Positions 42,710 to 51,614 of a stretch of DNA of 64,000 nt are shown here, piece by piece; the stretch's first letter is position 1, and every line of letters starts with the position of its first letter. Origin of the DNA: Mariniflexile fucanivorans (lineage in GTDB: Bacteria; Bacteroidota; Bacteroidia; Flavobacteriales; Flavobacteriaceae); the NCBI RefSeq assembly GCF_004341235.1, contig NZ_SLUP01000006.1, positions 62,001-126,000 on the forward strand, given 5' to 3'. The translations under genes were made by a program, and so were the position numbers. The notes under the pieces are model-generated. The model saw only the letters and a program-made list of their open reading frames with translations, searched no databases and was not told where the DNA came from.

Positions 42710-43759
42710 ATGGGGTTTAAAAAAAGCATCAATCAAGTAAGAAGACAACTGATGCATAAAATTACCAAAAGTGTTGGTAATTCTCATTCGGAGCCAAAAA
42801 TTATTCCGGGTCAAAAAATAGACATTAAGAAAGTTTTGATTATTAGACCCAATCACCGATTGGGTAATCAATTACTTCTTACGCCTCTGGTACAAGAAGT
42901 TATAGATACCTTTCCAAATTGTGAAATCGATTTGTTTGTGAAGGGCGGGGTTGCCTTTCCTGTTTTTGAAAATTATAAACAGGTTAAAAAAATTATTCAA
43001 TTACCCAAAAAACCATTTAGTAATTTATTTAAATATGCTGGTGGATGGATTTCAATTAAAAGTAAATCTTACGATTTAGTTATAAATGGTGATAAAAACT
43101 CATCGTCTGGTCGTTTATTAACACAAATTTCCAATGCAACTTTTAAAGTTTTTGGAGATGTAAATGAAGATATCAAAAAGCAATATGCAGATTATAAGCA
43201 TATTTCCAAATCGCCCATTTATAATTTAAGACATTACTTAACCAAATTAGGTTTACCAGAAAACTTGGGTGCTGTTCCTGTGTTGGATATTAAGTTGAGT
43301 GATTCTGAATTGGCTAAAGGAAAAGCCATTTTAGACGCTATTATTAAGAACGATAAAAAAACGATTTGCATTTACACCAATGCGACGGGTAATAAGTGTT
43401 ATTCTGAAACTTGGTGGGAAACTTTTTATGCCCGTTTACTAAAAGAATACCCAGAATACAACATTATTGAAATGTTACCCATTGAAAACATTTCAAAAAT
43501 TAATTTTAAAGCTCCTCATTTTTACAGTAAAGATATTCGTGAAATGGGAGCCATTATAAAAAATACAGCCATTTTTATTGCTGCCGATAATGGGGTGATG
43601 CATTTGGCTAGTGCCTCATTAACACCAACGGTTGGCTTCTTTTCGGTTACCCAACCACAAAAATATGCGCCTTATGGAAATGGGAGTATTGCGCTAAATA
43701 CCAATGAATCGACTATTGAAGATTGGATTCATAGCATCGATACCATACTTACAGGTTAA
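42710..43759 (+). CDS. Glycosyltransferase family 9 (heptosyltransferase-like)
   Basis: A 349-residue GT-B enzyme. The N-terminal block KVLIIRPNHRLGNQLLLTPL corresponds to the ADP-heptose acceptor side of the GT9 family. FIAADNGVMHLASASLTPTV is the family's sugar-nucleotide motif (DxGxxHLAxA). ICIYTNATGNKCYSETWWET contains the usual WPxxxW-like substitute. It should transfer a sugar to the lipid A core or another lipopolysaccharide precursor at the inner membrane. The stop overlaps the TonB-receptor gene on the other strand by 4 bases. Confidence 0.9.
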   Translation: MGFKKSINQVRRQLMHKITKSVGNSHSEPKIIPGQKIDIKKVLIIRPNHRLGNQLLLTPLVQEVIDTFPNCEIDLFVKGGVAFPVFENYKQVKKIIQLPKKPFSNLFKYAGGWISIKSKSYDLVINGDKNSSSGRLLTQISNATFKVFGDVNEDIKKQYADYKHISKSPIYNLRHYLTKLGLPENLGAVPVLDIKLSDSELAKGKAILDAIIKNDKKTICIYTNATGNKCYSETWWETFYARLLKEYPEYNIIEMLPIENISKINFKAPHFYSKDIREMGAIIKNTAIFIAADNGVMHLASASLTPTVGFFSVTQPQKYAPYGNGSIALNTNESTIEDWIHSIDTILTG

Positions 43760-46101
43760 CGTATGCGTTGACCTGAAAATTCCATGGCTTCACCTTTTCC
43801 AAAACCATAACTAATTCCAAAGGTTATAAAACGTCCTCTTTTTCGGCTGTTATATAAGTAATAGGTTGGTTGTGTTGTGGTAGTTTCATCTACGCGCGAT
43901 GCGAATAAATCGCGCACACTTATGTTTAAAATTGTTTTTCCTTTAAATATTTTTTTGCGCAGTCCAACATCCGCGAATAAATTATCGGATATCTCATTTT
44001 GAAACGTTTTGAAACTAGAATTGTAATTTCCAGAAATTTCTAAATCGAATCGTGCCGGTAAATTGAATTTAGATGTTAAACTTGCAGACCATCGGTTTCC
44101 TTTAAAATCAAACGAAGTTGTTTCAAAATCTCCTTTTCTATTAAAATGGTTCCAATTAAAATCGCCATTCAATGAAAACCAATCTATTGGATTGTATTTT
44201 CCATTCATCTCCAATCCTGACGTATTATTAGTCCCAATGTTTTCTGGTTTTGATGTGTTTACACCATCTTCAAACGTATTTACTCGTTCTATAACATCTT
44301 CGGTATAACGATTATAAAAACTAAAATTTAACGATGCTTTTTCAAATTTATGAATGGTTGTAATTTCAAAAGAATCGGTATATTCTGGTTGTAAATCTGG
44401 ATTTCCTGTAGAAATGCTAAAATTATTTCTAATATTAGAAAAAGGATTCAATTCCCGCAAACTCGGTCTGTTTATTCTTTTTGAATAGCCTGCCTGAAAA
44501 GACGTGTTTTCTGAAAATTTGTAAGAAGTATGTATAGTAGGAAACAGATTGGTATAAGATTTACTGTTTTCAACATTTGAAGTTTTTAAAAGCGTATTAG
44601 TTTCAGTGTTTTCAAGTCTGAGGCCTAATTTAATCCCCCAAATTTCACCTTCATAAGCCAGCGTATTGTAAATACCAAGTACATTTTGATTAAAGTTGAA
44701 CACGTCTCCTAAACCATCAACGGCATAATCGTTTGTTACTTTATTAATAGCGTATTGACTACCCGTTTCTAAAGTGAAAACTTCAAGAAAGGGATGTGTG
44801 TAATCGAGTTTAAAGGTGTAATCTTCTAAGGCGTAATCGGTTCTAGATAGTTGTGTTTCATCTGGTTCGTCACCTAAAATGGTTGTGTTGTTGAAAATGG
44901 AAGATTCATCTTTTTTAAAAGAACTACCTATCGCACTGAATAATAATGATTGGTCTTTATGTCTTTTAAAATTCTTTTTATATTGTAATTCGTAACTCAA
45001 TTTAGGGTTGGTAGCTTCTGTTGTTTCTTCTCGTAACCAACTATCTGTTATGGTTTCGGTTATATCAGTTTCATTATAATTTGCTTTTGAATTCTGATCT
45101 TCAATTTCATAGGCATACGATCCAGAAAGCGTAAGTACATTTAAAGCATTGATGTGATAATCGGTTCCTAGTATGAAGTTTTTGAACTTTTCATTCATTT
45201 CGCGTTTTCCAACACTGCTTACGGTAGTATTATCTGTTAAATCGGAATTTATTGTTTTATTATCTTCAGGGTAAGTACGACGCCCGAACCCCATTTGACT
45301 AAAAATATTAAAATGTTCGGTACGTTTATTTAAACTCATACCAAAACTATTGCTGTTAGGAACACCAGCATTTAAAGAAACTGAACCATTAAGTCCGCGC
45401 TTTTCTGACTTTTTCATGATGATATTGATGATACCACCAGTTCCAGAAGCTTCATATTTAGCTGATGGATTGGTGATTACCTCAATTTGCTCAATCATAT
45501 CTGCGGTAATCGTTCCCAGAGCATTGCTTCCAGCACTTGAAAGAACGGAAGGTTTTCCGTTAATTAAAATTTGAACACCAGAACTTCCGCGTAAGCTAAT
45601 TTCACCTTCAATATTTACGTTTACAGAAGGTACGTTATTCAAAACTTCAAGAGCACTCGCACCTGTGTTGCTTAAATCGGTTCCTACATTAAAGATGCGT
45701 TTATCTAGCTTAAATTCTGTTTGGGATTTTTCAGCATTCACAACAATTTCATCTAACGCATGTTGATCTTCAGACAATAATATCGTTCCTAAATTTATTT
45801 TTCTGCCAACAAATTTTTCTTTATTAAATCGTTTTGTTGTGTAGCCCATAAAACTCACTTCAATATAAAAATTATGAGTTTCTACTTTTATTGAGAACGT
45901 ACCGTTAGCATTTGTAACAGTGCCAGTAATGGGTTTTTTAGTGGTATGGTCTATAACCGAAATGGTAGCATATTCAATGGGTTGATTGTTTGTAGATTCA
46001 AGTACTTTACCTGTAATTTCTACTGATGTTTGCTGAGCATTTACAGTAAAATAAGGCAGAACTATGAATAATAATAAATATGTGTAGAGCTGTTTGCACA
46101 T
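43756..46101 (-). CDS. Outer-membrane beta-barrel receptor with carboxypeptidase-regulatory domain
   Basis: A 781-residue protein with a signal peptide (about residues 1-22, ending NAQQ). It has a carboxypeptidase-regulatory-like domain (about 26-115, EITGKVLESTNNQPIEYATI) and a plug domain (SALEVLNNVPSVNVNIEGEI, then GTGGIINIIMKKSEKRGLNG). A 22-strand barrel of the OMP_b-brl_3 type follows. There is no SusD gene beside it, and no TonB box can be clearly read, so it is probably a plain outer-membrane receptor rather than a glycan SusC. A TATATTTG promoter box is at 46125-46132 on this strand. Confidence 0.9.
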   Translation of the reverse strand: MCKQLYTYLLLFIVLPYFTVNAQQTSVEITGKVLESTNNQPIEYATISVIDHTTKKPITGTVTNANGTFSIKVETHNFYIEVSFMGYTTKRFNKEKFVGRKINLGTILLSEDQHALDEIVVNAEKSQTEFKLDKRIFNVGTDLSNTGASALEVLNNVPSVNVNIEGEISLRGSSGVQILINGKPSVLSSAGSNALGTITADMIEQIEVITNPSAKYEASGTGGIINIIMKKSEKRGLNGSVSLNAGVPNSNSFGMSLNKRTEHFNIFSQMGFGRRTYPEDNKTINSDLTDNTTVSSVGKREMNEKFKNFILGTDYHINALNVLTLSGSYAYEIEDQNSKANYNETDITETITDSWLREETTEATNPKLSYELQYKKNFKRHKDQSLLFSAIGSSFKKDESSIFNNTTILGDEPDETQLSRTDYALEDYTFKLDYTHPFLEVFTLETGSQYAINKVTNDYAVDGLGDVFNFNQNVLGIYNTLAYEGEIWGIKLGLRLENTETNTLLKTSNVENSKSYTNLFPTIHTSYKFSENTSFQAGYSKRINRPSLRELNPFSNIRNNFSISTGNPDLQPEYTDSFEITTIHKFEKASLNFSFYNRYTEDVIERVNTFEDGVNTSKPENIGTNNTSGLEMNGKYNPIDWFSLNGDFNWNHFNRKGDFETTSFDFKGNRWSASLTSKFNLPARFDLEISGNYNSSFKTFQNEISDNLFADVGLRKKIFKGKTILNISVRDLFASRVDETTTTQPTYYLYNSRKRGRFITFGISYGFGKGEAMEFSGQRIR

Positions 46102-46124
46102 AAGGATAATTAATTAGTGAAAAG

Positions 46125-46132
46125 CAAATATA
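46125..46132 (-). promoter_or_regulatory. -7 promoter box of the outer-membrane receptor gene
   Basis: TATATTTG matches TAnnTTTG on the minus strand, 24 bases before the receptor ATG. No TTG at the usual distance is visible. Confidence 0.5.
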
Positions 46133-46195
46133 ACCATACTAAGTTAAGATATTCGAAAAAGAATTTTAATTTGCTTAATAATTACTTATCAAATT

Positions 46196-47428
46196 ATGTT
46201 TATAAAAGTAGCGGGGAATCAGTTTATTAAGAATAGTAAACCATATCATTTTATTGGTACAAACTTTTGGTACGGTGCACATTTAGGTGCCCAACAATCG
46301 GGAAATAGAGAACGTTTGTTAAAAGAACTAGATGTTTTACAAGCACATGGCATTACTAATTTAAGAATTATGGCAGGTTCTGAAGGTGCAGACCATTTAC
46401 CTTATAGCATTCCCATATCCATGCAACCCGAACTAGGTGTTTATAATGAGGATATTTTAGAAGGTTTAGACTTTTTACTTGTTGAAATGCAAAAACGAGA
46501 CATGCATGCTGTGGTTTGTTTGAGTAATTTTTGGTATTGGTCTGGTGGTTTATCGCAATATCTTTCTTGGATTACCGGTGAAACTATTCCGTATCCAAAT
46601 GACACAAACGATTGGGAAAAGTACATGCGTTTTACTGCAAAATTTTATACAAATGAAAATGCAATAAAAGCTTATAATAATCATGTTGAAACCATTATTA
46701 CTCGCGTAAATAGTATGAGCCAAATTCCTTATTTTGAAGATACCACTATTATGAGTTGGGAATTGGCAAACGAACCTTACGCCATTCAACATCAAATTGA
46801 ATATTTAAAATGGATAGAAAACTCTAGTCTACTTATTAAAAAACTTGTTCCAAATCAATTGTTAACTATAGGAGGAGAAGGGAATACACCTTTCCCATGG
46901 TTTACAAATAATAACTGTTTATCCGATTATAAATTTGATAGTTTAGACTATATAAGCATCCATATCTGGATTCAAAACTGGGAATGGTTCAATCCTAAAA
47001 AACACGATAAAACTTATAAAAAGGCTTTAAAAAAAGCTATAAATTATATTAATGAACACTTAGCAATTGCGAATACATTGAATAAACCAGTAGTTTTGGA
47101 AGAATTTGGAATATCAAGAGATTATTTAGAATACACCAAACAAGCATCTGTAAATCATAGAAATACATATTTTAATGATATTTTTAATATCCTGTTAGAA
47201 AGCACTAAAAACAATAGCAATTTAGTTGGTTGTAATTTTTGGGCGTGGGGTGGTTTAGGGCATGTAAATACCCCTGGTGAAGTTTCAAATAATAACAAGG
47301 AATTTATTGGCGACCCTGCACACGAGCCTCAAGGTTGGTATAGTATTTTTGAAAGTGATACTACAACGTTACAACTTATTAAAGAATATAATACAGAATT
47401 AAAAAAGCGAAATGAAACCTATTTATAA
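46196..47428 (+). CDS. GH5-family beta-mannanase-like glycoside hydrolase without signal peptide
   Basis: A 410-residue TIM-barrel enzyme close to GH5 subfamily 7 endo-beta-1,4-mannanases. The acid/base Glu is in IMSWELANEPYA (about residue 193) and the nucleophile Glu in PVVLEEFGIS (about residue 302). GTNFWYGAHLG and HIWIQNWEWF are typical of the substrate cleft. Unlike most such enzymes it starts directly with the barrel: no signal peptide, lipobox or carbohydrate-binding module is seen. It would therefore act in the cytosol on imported manno-oligosaccharides, or be exported some other way. No other glycan genes are adjacent except the receptor on the opposite strand. Confidence 0.88.
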   Translation: MFIKVAGNQFIKNSKPYHFIGTNFWYGAHLGAQQSGNRERLLKELDVLQAHGITNLRIMAGSEGADHLPYSIPISMQPELGVYNEDILEGLDFLLVEMQKRDMHAVVCLSNFWYWSGGLSQYLSWITGETIPYPNDTNDWEKYMRFTAKFYTNENAIKAYNNHVETIITRVNSMSQIPYFEDTTIMSWELANEPYAIQHQIEYLKWIENSSLLIKKLVPNQLLTIGGEGNTPFPWFTNNNCLSDYKFDSLDYISIHIWIQNWEWFNPKKHDKTYKKALKKAINYINEHLAIANTLNKPVVLEEFGISRDYLEYTKQASVNHRNTYFNDIFNILLESTKNNSNLVGCNFWAWGGLGHVNTPGEVSNNNKEFIGDPAHEPQGWYSIFESDTTTLQLIKEYNTELKKRNETYL

Positions 47429-47511
47429 TTTAGATATATCATTTTAACTTTTTGTTATTAGTAACATTTCTAAGTATTTAGTATATTAGGTTTATGTATA
47501 ATATAATAAAA

Positions 47512-48066
47512 ATGAAGTTTTTTTATCTTTTTGTTAGTTTAAGTATTTTAACGATGGTATCGTGTAAATCGCAAAAGCCTATAATGTCTCAAGCAGATAT
47601 GGATGCTTTCAATACTTTAGTGAAAAGCCAACACTATGAAATTGAGTCCGATTGGTTATATCCTCATGCTTCCATGGCTTTACAGCAGGTTTTAAATTCT
47701 GGGGTTTTACCAGCAGGTAACAACGCCAATAGCATTAGTTTAGGTGGTAACTCTAATTTTTTAAAGATTTCAGGCGACAGTATTTCATCTTACTTACCTT
47801 ATTATGGTGAACGACAAATGAGCGTGGATTATGGAGGTAGAGATAGCACTATTGAGTTTGATGGTACCGTAAATAATTACCAAATTGAACAAAACAAAGA
47901 CATGAGCTATACCATTACTTTTGATGCGAAAAGTAATTTTGAAGGTTTCAAAGTTTTTATAAAATTAAGTCCGAATTTAAAAAGTGATATGACTATTAGT
48001 GGAAACACTCGCAGCAGCATACGATACACTGGAACAGTAAAACCAATAGTAGAGGATGAATTATAA
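47512..48066 (+). CDS. DUF4251 family lipoprotein
   Basis: A 184-residue lipoprotein: signal MKFFYLFVSLSILTMVSC with the lipobox cysteine, then a DUF4251 domain (AFNTLVKSQHYEIESDWLYP, then LPYYGERQMSVDYGG and YTITFDAKSNFEGFKVFIKL). The function of the family is unknown; it is frequent in Bacteroidota envelopes. An in-frame ATG 18 bases earlier (47494) would add the peptide MYNIIK; I prefer 47512 because it begins a normal lipoprotein signal. The 3' flank holds the second copy of the dispersed inverted-repeat element. Confidence 0.85.
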   Translation: MKFFYLFVSLSILTMVSCKSQKPIMSQADMDAFNTLVKSQHYEIESDWLYPHASMALQQVLNSGVLPAGNNANSISLGGNSNFLKISGDSISSYLPYYGERQMSVDYGGRDSTIEFDGTVNNYQIEQNKDMSYTITFDAKSNFEGFKVFIKLSPNLKSDMTISGNTRSSIRYTGTVKPIVEDEL

Positions 48067-48112
48067 ATTAGCTATATTTTAAATAATTTATTAAGGAGAT
48101 TTTGAAAAACAT

Positions 48113-48244
48113 AAAAGAGGCTGTCTGGAAAGTGTAACTATCAGGACTTTCGAAATATTTCAACTTATTGATAATCAATACCGGTATCGACAAGTTCAAC
48201 CTGACAAAGTAAATATAACACACTTTTCAGACAGCTTTTTTTTT
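48113..48244. repeat. Dispersed inverted-repeat element, copy 2
   Basis: About 132 bases, clearly related to the element at 25766-25902. It has the same inverted ends (left GAGGCTGTCTGGAAAGTGT, right ACACTTTTCAGACAGC) and the same inner blocks (TTTCGAAATATTTCAAC, TATCGACAAGTTCAACC, CTGACAAAGTAAATA). The right end runs into a T-stretch, so on the plus strand it could also act as a terminator. Like copy 1 it lies between convergent genes. The interior has diverged more than the ends. Confidence 0.75.
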
Positions 48245-48269
48245 ATAATAACTTTTTACTATTTAGGCA

Positions 48270-49430
48270 TCAATAGGCCATTTTTACTATTTTTTCAACC
48301 TTATCTGGTGATAAATTTTGATGCTCACCTAAACCTAACCAACCACGTTCTGTAAAGCGTTTGGATATTTTTTCAGCGGTTCCTTCGTAATCCTTAGTAT
48401 AATCTGATAGTTTTGTATCGATTCCTAATTCGTTAAAAAATGCTTCAGTTTTTTCAATGGCAGCATAGGCTTTATCATCGGTAGTACCTTCAGTAACATT
48501 CCAAACTCGTTCAGCATATTGTGCTAATTTTTCTTTTTTAGTTTCAAAATTAAATTTGTAATGGCTAGGTGCAATTACAGCTAAAGTACGTGCATGATCG
48601 ATACCAAATAAAGCGGTTAATTCATGTCCCATAGCGTGTACCGCCCAATCTGTTGGCACACCTTTTTGTATTAATCCGTTTAAAGCCATAGTACAACTCC
48701 ACATAAAATTGGATGCTGATTTATAGTCCGTTGGATCTTTTATAACCTTTGCAGCCACCTCTATTAATGTCTGCATGATGCTTTCAGCAAAACGATCTTG
48801 TAATAAAGCCCCAATTGGGTAGGTCATATATTGTTCTAAAACATGCGTAAAAGCATCGGTAATGCCATTTACCAATTGACGTTCTGGAATAGAAGCAATC
48901 ACTTGTGGGTCTAGTATGGAAAACTGAGGGAATAAACCGGGGCCGCCCATAGCTAATTTTTCTTTAGTTTCTTCACGAGTAATGACGGCTCCAGAATTCA
49001 TTTCCGATCCAGTGGCAGGTAAGGTTAATACGGTTCCAAAAGGCATACCCGTTTCCGTTCTAATACTTTTTGACAAAATATCCCAAGGTGAATCTCCATC
49101 AAATAAAGCTGCAGATGATAAAAACTTAGTACCATCTATCACAGAACCACCTCCAACGGCTAATAAATAAGTTATTTTTTCATCCTTTATAACTTTTAAA
49201 GCTTTCATTAAAATGGCATATTCTGGGTTGGCAGGAATACCACCAAATTCTATAACCGTATGTTTTGATAAAGCTGATTTTACTTGCTCGTAAATACCAT
49301 TTTTTTTAATACTTCCGCCGCCGTAAAGCAATAATACTTTTGCTTCTTGAGGGATTTCAGTTGTTAATTTTTCTATTGTGTTTTTACCAAAAATGATTTT
49401 GGTAGGGTTTTTAAATTCAAAATTGTTCAT
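48270..49430 (-). CDS. Iron-containing alcohol dehydrogenase (YqhD/BDH type)
   Basis: A 386-residue group III alcohol/aldehyde reductase. Nucleotide site: LLLYGGGSIKKNGIYEQVKS and LAVGGGSVIDGTKF (GGGS motifs). Metal-binding residues: the Asp/His set is seen in NGITDAFTHVLEQYM and WAVHAMGHELTALFGIDHAR. Such enzymes reduce toxic aldehydes with NADPH. It is the last gene of a TetR-headed cluster (with an NAD-binding protein and a nitroreductase), a layout like the yqhC-yqhD aldehyde-response locus of enteric bacteria. The gap to the nitroreductase gene is 35 bases. Confidence 0.93.
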   Translation of the reverse strand: MNNFEFKNPTKIIFGKNTIEKLTTEIPQEAKVLLLYGGGSIKKNGIYEQVKSALSKHTVIEFGGIPANPEYAILMKALKVIKDEKITYLLAVGGGSVIDGTKFLSSAALFDGDSPWDILSKSIRTETGMPFGTVLTLPATGSEMNSGAVITREETKEKLAMGGPGLFPQFSILDPQVIASIPERQLVNGITDAFTHVLEQYMTYPIGALLQDRFAESIMQTLIEVAAKVIKDPTDYKSASNFMWSCTMALNGLIQKGVPTDWAVHAMGHELTALFGIDHARTLAVIAPSHYKFNFETKKEKLAQYAERVWNVTEGTTDDKAYAAIEKTEAFFNELGIDTKLSDYTKDYEGTAEKISKRFTERGWLGLGEHQNLSPDKVEKIVKMAY

Positions 49431-49465
49431 CTTATTTTATTAAAATTATGAATGAAGTGTTTAAT

Positions 49466-50098
49466 TTATTCAATTACAGTTACCAAATCTTCCATTGGTT
49501 TTCTAACCTTAACCAGATTTACTAACCAATCTTTATCTTCTTGTCTGTAACCAATTGGCAATAACACAGCACTGCGCAAACCTTTTTCACGTAAGTTTAA
49601 AATTTCATCTACCGCAGTAGGGTCGAAGCCTTCAATAGGCGTTGCATCTAAACCTTCAAAAGCGGCAGCAATAATAGCTTGAGAAAATGCGATATACGCT
49701 TGTTTTGCAGCATGGTTAAAGTTTACTTCGGCATCTTTTTGCGGGTATGCATTTAATAGCATTTGACGGTAGTTTTCCCATCCTTCATTTTTAAACCCAC
49801 GAATTTCGTTTGTTAAATCAAACATATAGTTAATACGCTCGACAGTGTAAGTGTCCCAAGCAGCAAAAACGAGTAGGTGAGAGCAGTCTGTAATAACAGA
49901 TTGATTCCAAGCTACAGGTTTTATTTTTTCCTTAATCGATTGGTTTTTAATGACGATAATTTCAAAAGGTTGTAATCCACTTGATGTTGGAGCTAATCGA
50001 GCAGCTTCTAAAATACGAGCTATTTTATCTTCAGGTACTTTTTTACCATTCATTGCTTTTGCAGCATATCTCCAATTCAATTTATCTAATAATTCCAT
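49466..50098 (-). CDS. NAD(P)H-dependent nitroreductase (NfsB-like)
   Basis: A 210-residue FMN oxidoreductase. The FMN-binding blocks are at the N-terminus, LNWRYAAKAMNGKKVPEDKI and EAARLAPTSSGLQPFEIIVI, and near the C-terminus, LREKGLRSAVLLPIGYRQED. The family reduces nitro compounds, quinones or dead-end electrophiles, with NAD(P)H. It is the third gene of the TetR-controlled group, between the NAD-binding protein (19-base gap) and the alcohol dehydrogenase (35-base gap). The real substrate is not known. Confidence 0.92.
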   Translation of the reverse strand: MELLDKLNWRYAAKAMNGKKVPEDKIARILEAARLAPTSSGLQPFEIIVIKNQSIKEKIKPVAWNQSVITDCSHLLVFAAWDTYTVERINYMFDLTNEIRGFKNEGWENYRQMLLNAYPQKDAEVNFNHAAKQAYIAFSQAIIAAAFEGLDATPIEGFDPTAVDEILNLREKGLRSAVLLPIGYRQEDKDWLVNLVKVRKPMEDLVTVIE

Positions 50099-50117
50099 GT
50101 AATTACTTGTTTTTAAT

Positions 50118-50783
50118 TTAATTTCTTTCTGATAGTTTTTTTATATTATTTGAACTAATAATCACTTGATCACTACTTCTACCATTGGCCAAATTTATCA
50201 TGCATTGTGCAATATCCTCTGGCTCAATTATTTTGTACTGTTTTAATTTGCCTATAAATAAAGGCTCGATAACTTTAAAAATGCTTAAACTTATTTTTTC
50301 TAATAGCCGTTTTTCTTTACGGTCTCCACCAATTAAAGAAGGTCTTAAAACAAAGGTGTTTTTAATGTGTTGTTGCAGGACGCCTTCTTCCATTTCACCT
50401 TTTGTTTTATTGTAAAACACACTGCTTTTTGCATGAGCTCCCATGGCAGAGATTACTAAGAATGTTGGTATATTATTTTCTTTTGATAATTTTGCAGCAG
50501 CAACAGGTATACCGTAATCTATTTGTTTATAAAGTGATTTATCTGGTGTTTTTTTTGCTGTAGTGCCAATACAACAATACACCTCATCTGCTATAAAATC
50601 TTGTTTGAATTGATTGAGATTTAAAAGATCTCCAATAAATTGTGTTACTTTATTAGGTAATCCACCAATTTTTGAACGTGAAAATAATTTGATGCTTTCA
50701 TATCTATCATCTTCAATTAATTTTTGAAGTAATATTTTACCGGTTAAACCAGTTGCACCTAAAATAATAGCTGTTTTTTTCAT
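50118..50783 (-). CDS. NAD(P)-binding oxidoreductase (HTATIP2/atypical SDR-like)
   Basis: A 221-residue Rossmann-fold protein with TAIILGATGLTGKILLQKLI (GxxGxxG) at the start and FSRSKIGGLPNKVTQFIGDL as the usual next element. The Cys-rich EVYCCIGTTAKKTPDKSLYK and FVLRPSLIGGDRKEKRLLEK are typical of the TIP30/HTATIP2 atypical SDR group. An active-site Tyr is likely in NKTKGEMEEGV or a similar block, but no clear YxxxK is seen, so it may be a reductase with weak or different activity. It lies 7 bases after the regulator gene and 19 before the nitroreductase gene. Confidence 0.82.
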   Translation of the reverse strand: MKKTAIILGATGLTGKILLQKLIEDDRYESIKLFSRSKIGGLPNKVTQFIGDLLNLNQFKQDFIADEVYCCIGTTAKKTPDKSLYKQIDYGIPVAAAKLSKENNIPTFLVISAMGAHAKSSVFYNKTKGEMEEGVLQQHIKNTFVLRPSLIGGDRKEKRLLEKISLSIFKVIEPLFIGKLKQYKIIEPEDIAQCMINLANGRSSDQVIISSNNIKKLSERN

Positions 50784-50790
50784 CTTATTT

Positions 50791-51369
50791 TTAAACTTTT
50801 ATACTATTCCAAGCAGCTTGATAAGCTTGTTCTATATGTTTTTTATCTAATTGAAATGCGCCACGCTTTTGAGCTATCATTAAAAATGACAAGGGATTTA
50901 TGGAATAAGCATATAACAAATAATCTGACAAAGGTTTTATAACACCTTCTTTCTTGCCACGTTCCCATAAGTCGAGTAGGGGTTGTAGGTGCTTAATCCC
51001 TTCTTGTCTACTTGGTTCGTCAATCATGGGTGTGTTATCACATTGTGCTAAAAACATGGCTTCTTCACACTCTTTAAGCTTAAAATCGGCAATACGCTTC
51101 CATATTATTTCAAACCCTTCAGAAACGGACATGCTTTCATTATAAGTTTCAAACGCATATTTTGTGTATTCAGCTTTTACATCTATATAAGTTTGATTCA
51201 CTAAATCTTGCTTATTTTCAAAGTATAAATAGATGGTAGCAGGAGAAACATTAGCCATTTTAGCAATTTTACTCATGGGCGTAGCATGAAAACCATTGTT
51301 GTTAACTAACTCAATGGTAGCCTTAACTAATGCGTTACGCTTATCGATGCTTTTTTGAAGTTTTGCCAT
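50791..51369 (-). CDS. TetR/AcrR-family repressor of the oxidoreductase cluster
   Basis: A 192-residue regulator. The N-terminal helix-turn-helix is intact (ELVNNNGFHATPMSKIAKMA, then VSPATIYLYFENKQDLVNQT). The C-terminal ligand-binding part is helical, as usual. It heads the operon with the NAD-binding protein, nitroreductase and alcohol dehydrogenase and presumably controls it. A perfect 14-bp palindrome, a typical TetR-family operator, lies 35 bases upstream of the ATG next to the promoter box. Ligands may be electrophiles such as aldehydes or quinones; this is inferred from the enzymes. Confidence 0.92.
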   Translation of the reverse strand: MAKLQKSIDKRNALVKATIELVNNNGFHATPMSKIAKMANVSPATIYLYFENKQDLVNQTYIDVKAEYTKYAFETYNESMSVSEGFEIIWKRIADFKLKECEEAMFLAQCDNTPMIDEPSRQEGIKHLQPLLDLWERGKKEGVIKPLSDYLLYAYSINPLSFLMIAQKRGAFQLDKKHIEQAYQAAWNSIKV

Positions 51370-51387
51370 TTCATTTAAATTCTAATG

Positions 51388-51395
51388 CAAATGTA
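51388..51395 (-). promoter_or_regulatory. -7 promoter box of the TetR operon
   Basis: TACATTTG on the minus strand (consensus TAnnTTTG) ends 18 bases before the TetR ATG. The operator palindrome lies 8 bases upstream of it, within the promoter spacer. Confidence 0.55.
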
Positions 51396-51403
51396 ACTAT
51401 AAA

Positions 51404-51417
51404 AATGAACGTTCATT
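51404..51417. promoter_or_regulatory. TetR-family operator palindrome
   Basis: AATGAACGTTCATT is a perfect 14-bp inverted repeat, the TGAACGTTCA type recognised by several TetR/AcrR proteins. It lies in the promoter of the regulator's own operon, so binding would block polymerase (autoregulation). Seen in sequence; binding itself is inferred. Confidence 0.7.
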
Positions 51418-51547
51418 CTTTTTTTTGCATAGATTTAACTTATTGAGGTATTATGGCTTTAATAGATTAAATAAAAAAAGAAGTGCATACATTCCAGATA
51501 AATGGATGTAGTAAACTGAATATTGAAAATTAAAAAGAAAATTGGTG

Positions 51548-51594
51548 ATAAAAAAAACACCCATTTTAACTTCGTTTAAAAAATTAAAATGGGT
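51548..51594 (-). terminator. Rho-independent terminator of the acetate transporter gene
   Basis: ACCCATTTTAA (51559-51569) and TTAAAATGGGT (51584-51594) form a perfect 11-bp stem, and the minus strand continues with a T-run (51551-51557). It ends transcription just past the stop at 51615. Confidence 0.88.
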
Positions 51595-51614
51595 ATTAAA
51601 TATGTGAATTTAAA

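Noticed and set aside
43756-47428. A polysaccharide-utilisation locus made of the receptor and the GH5 gene
   Set aside because: There is no SusD partner, the genes are divergent, and the receptor lacks a clear SusC pattern.
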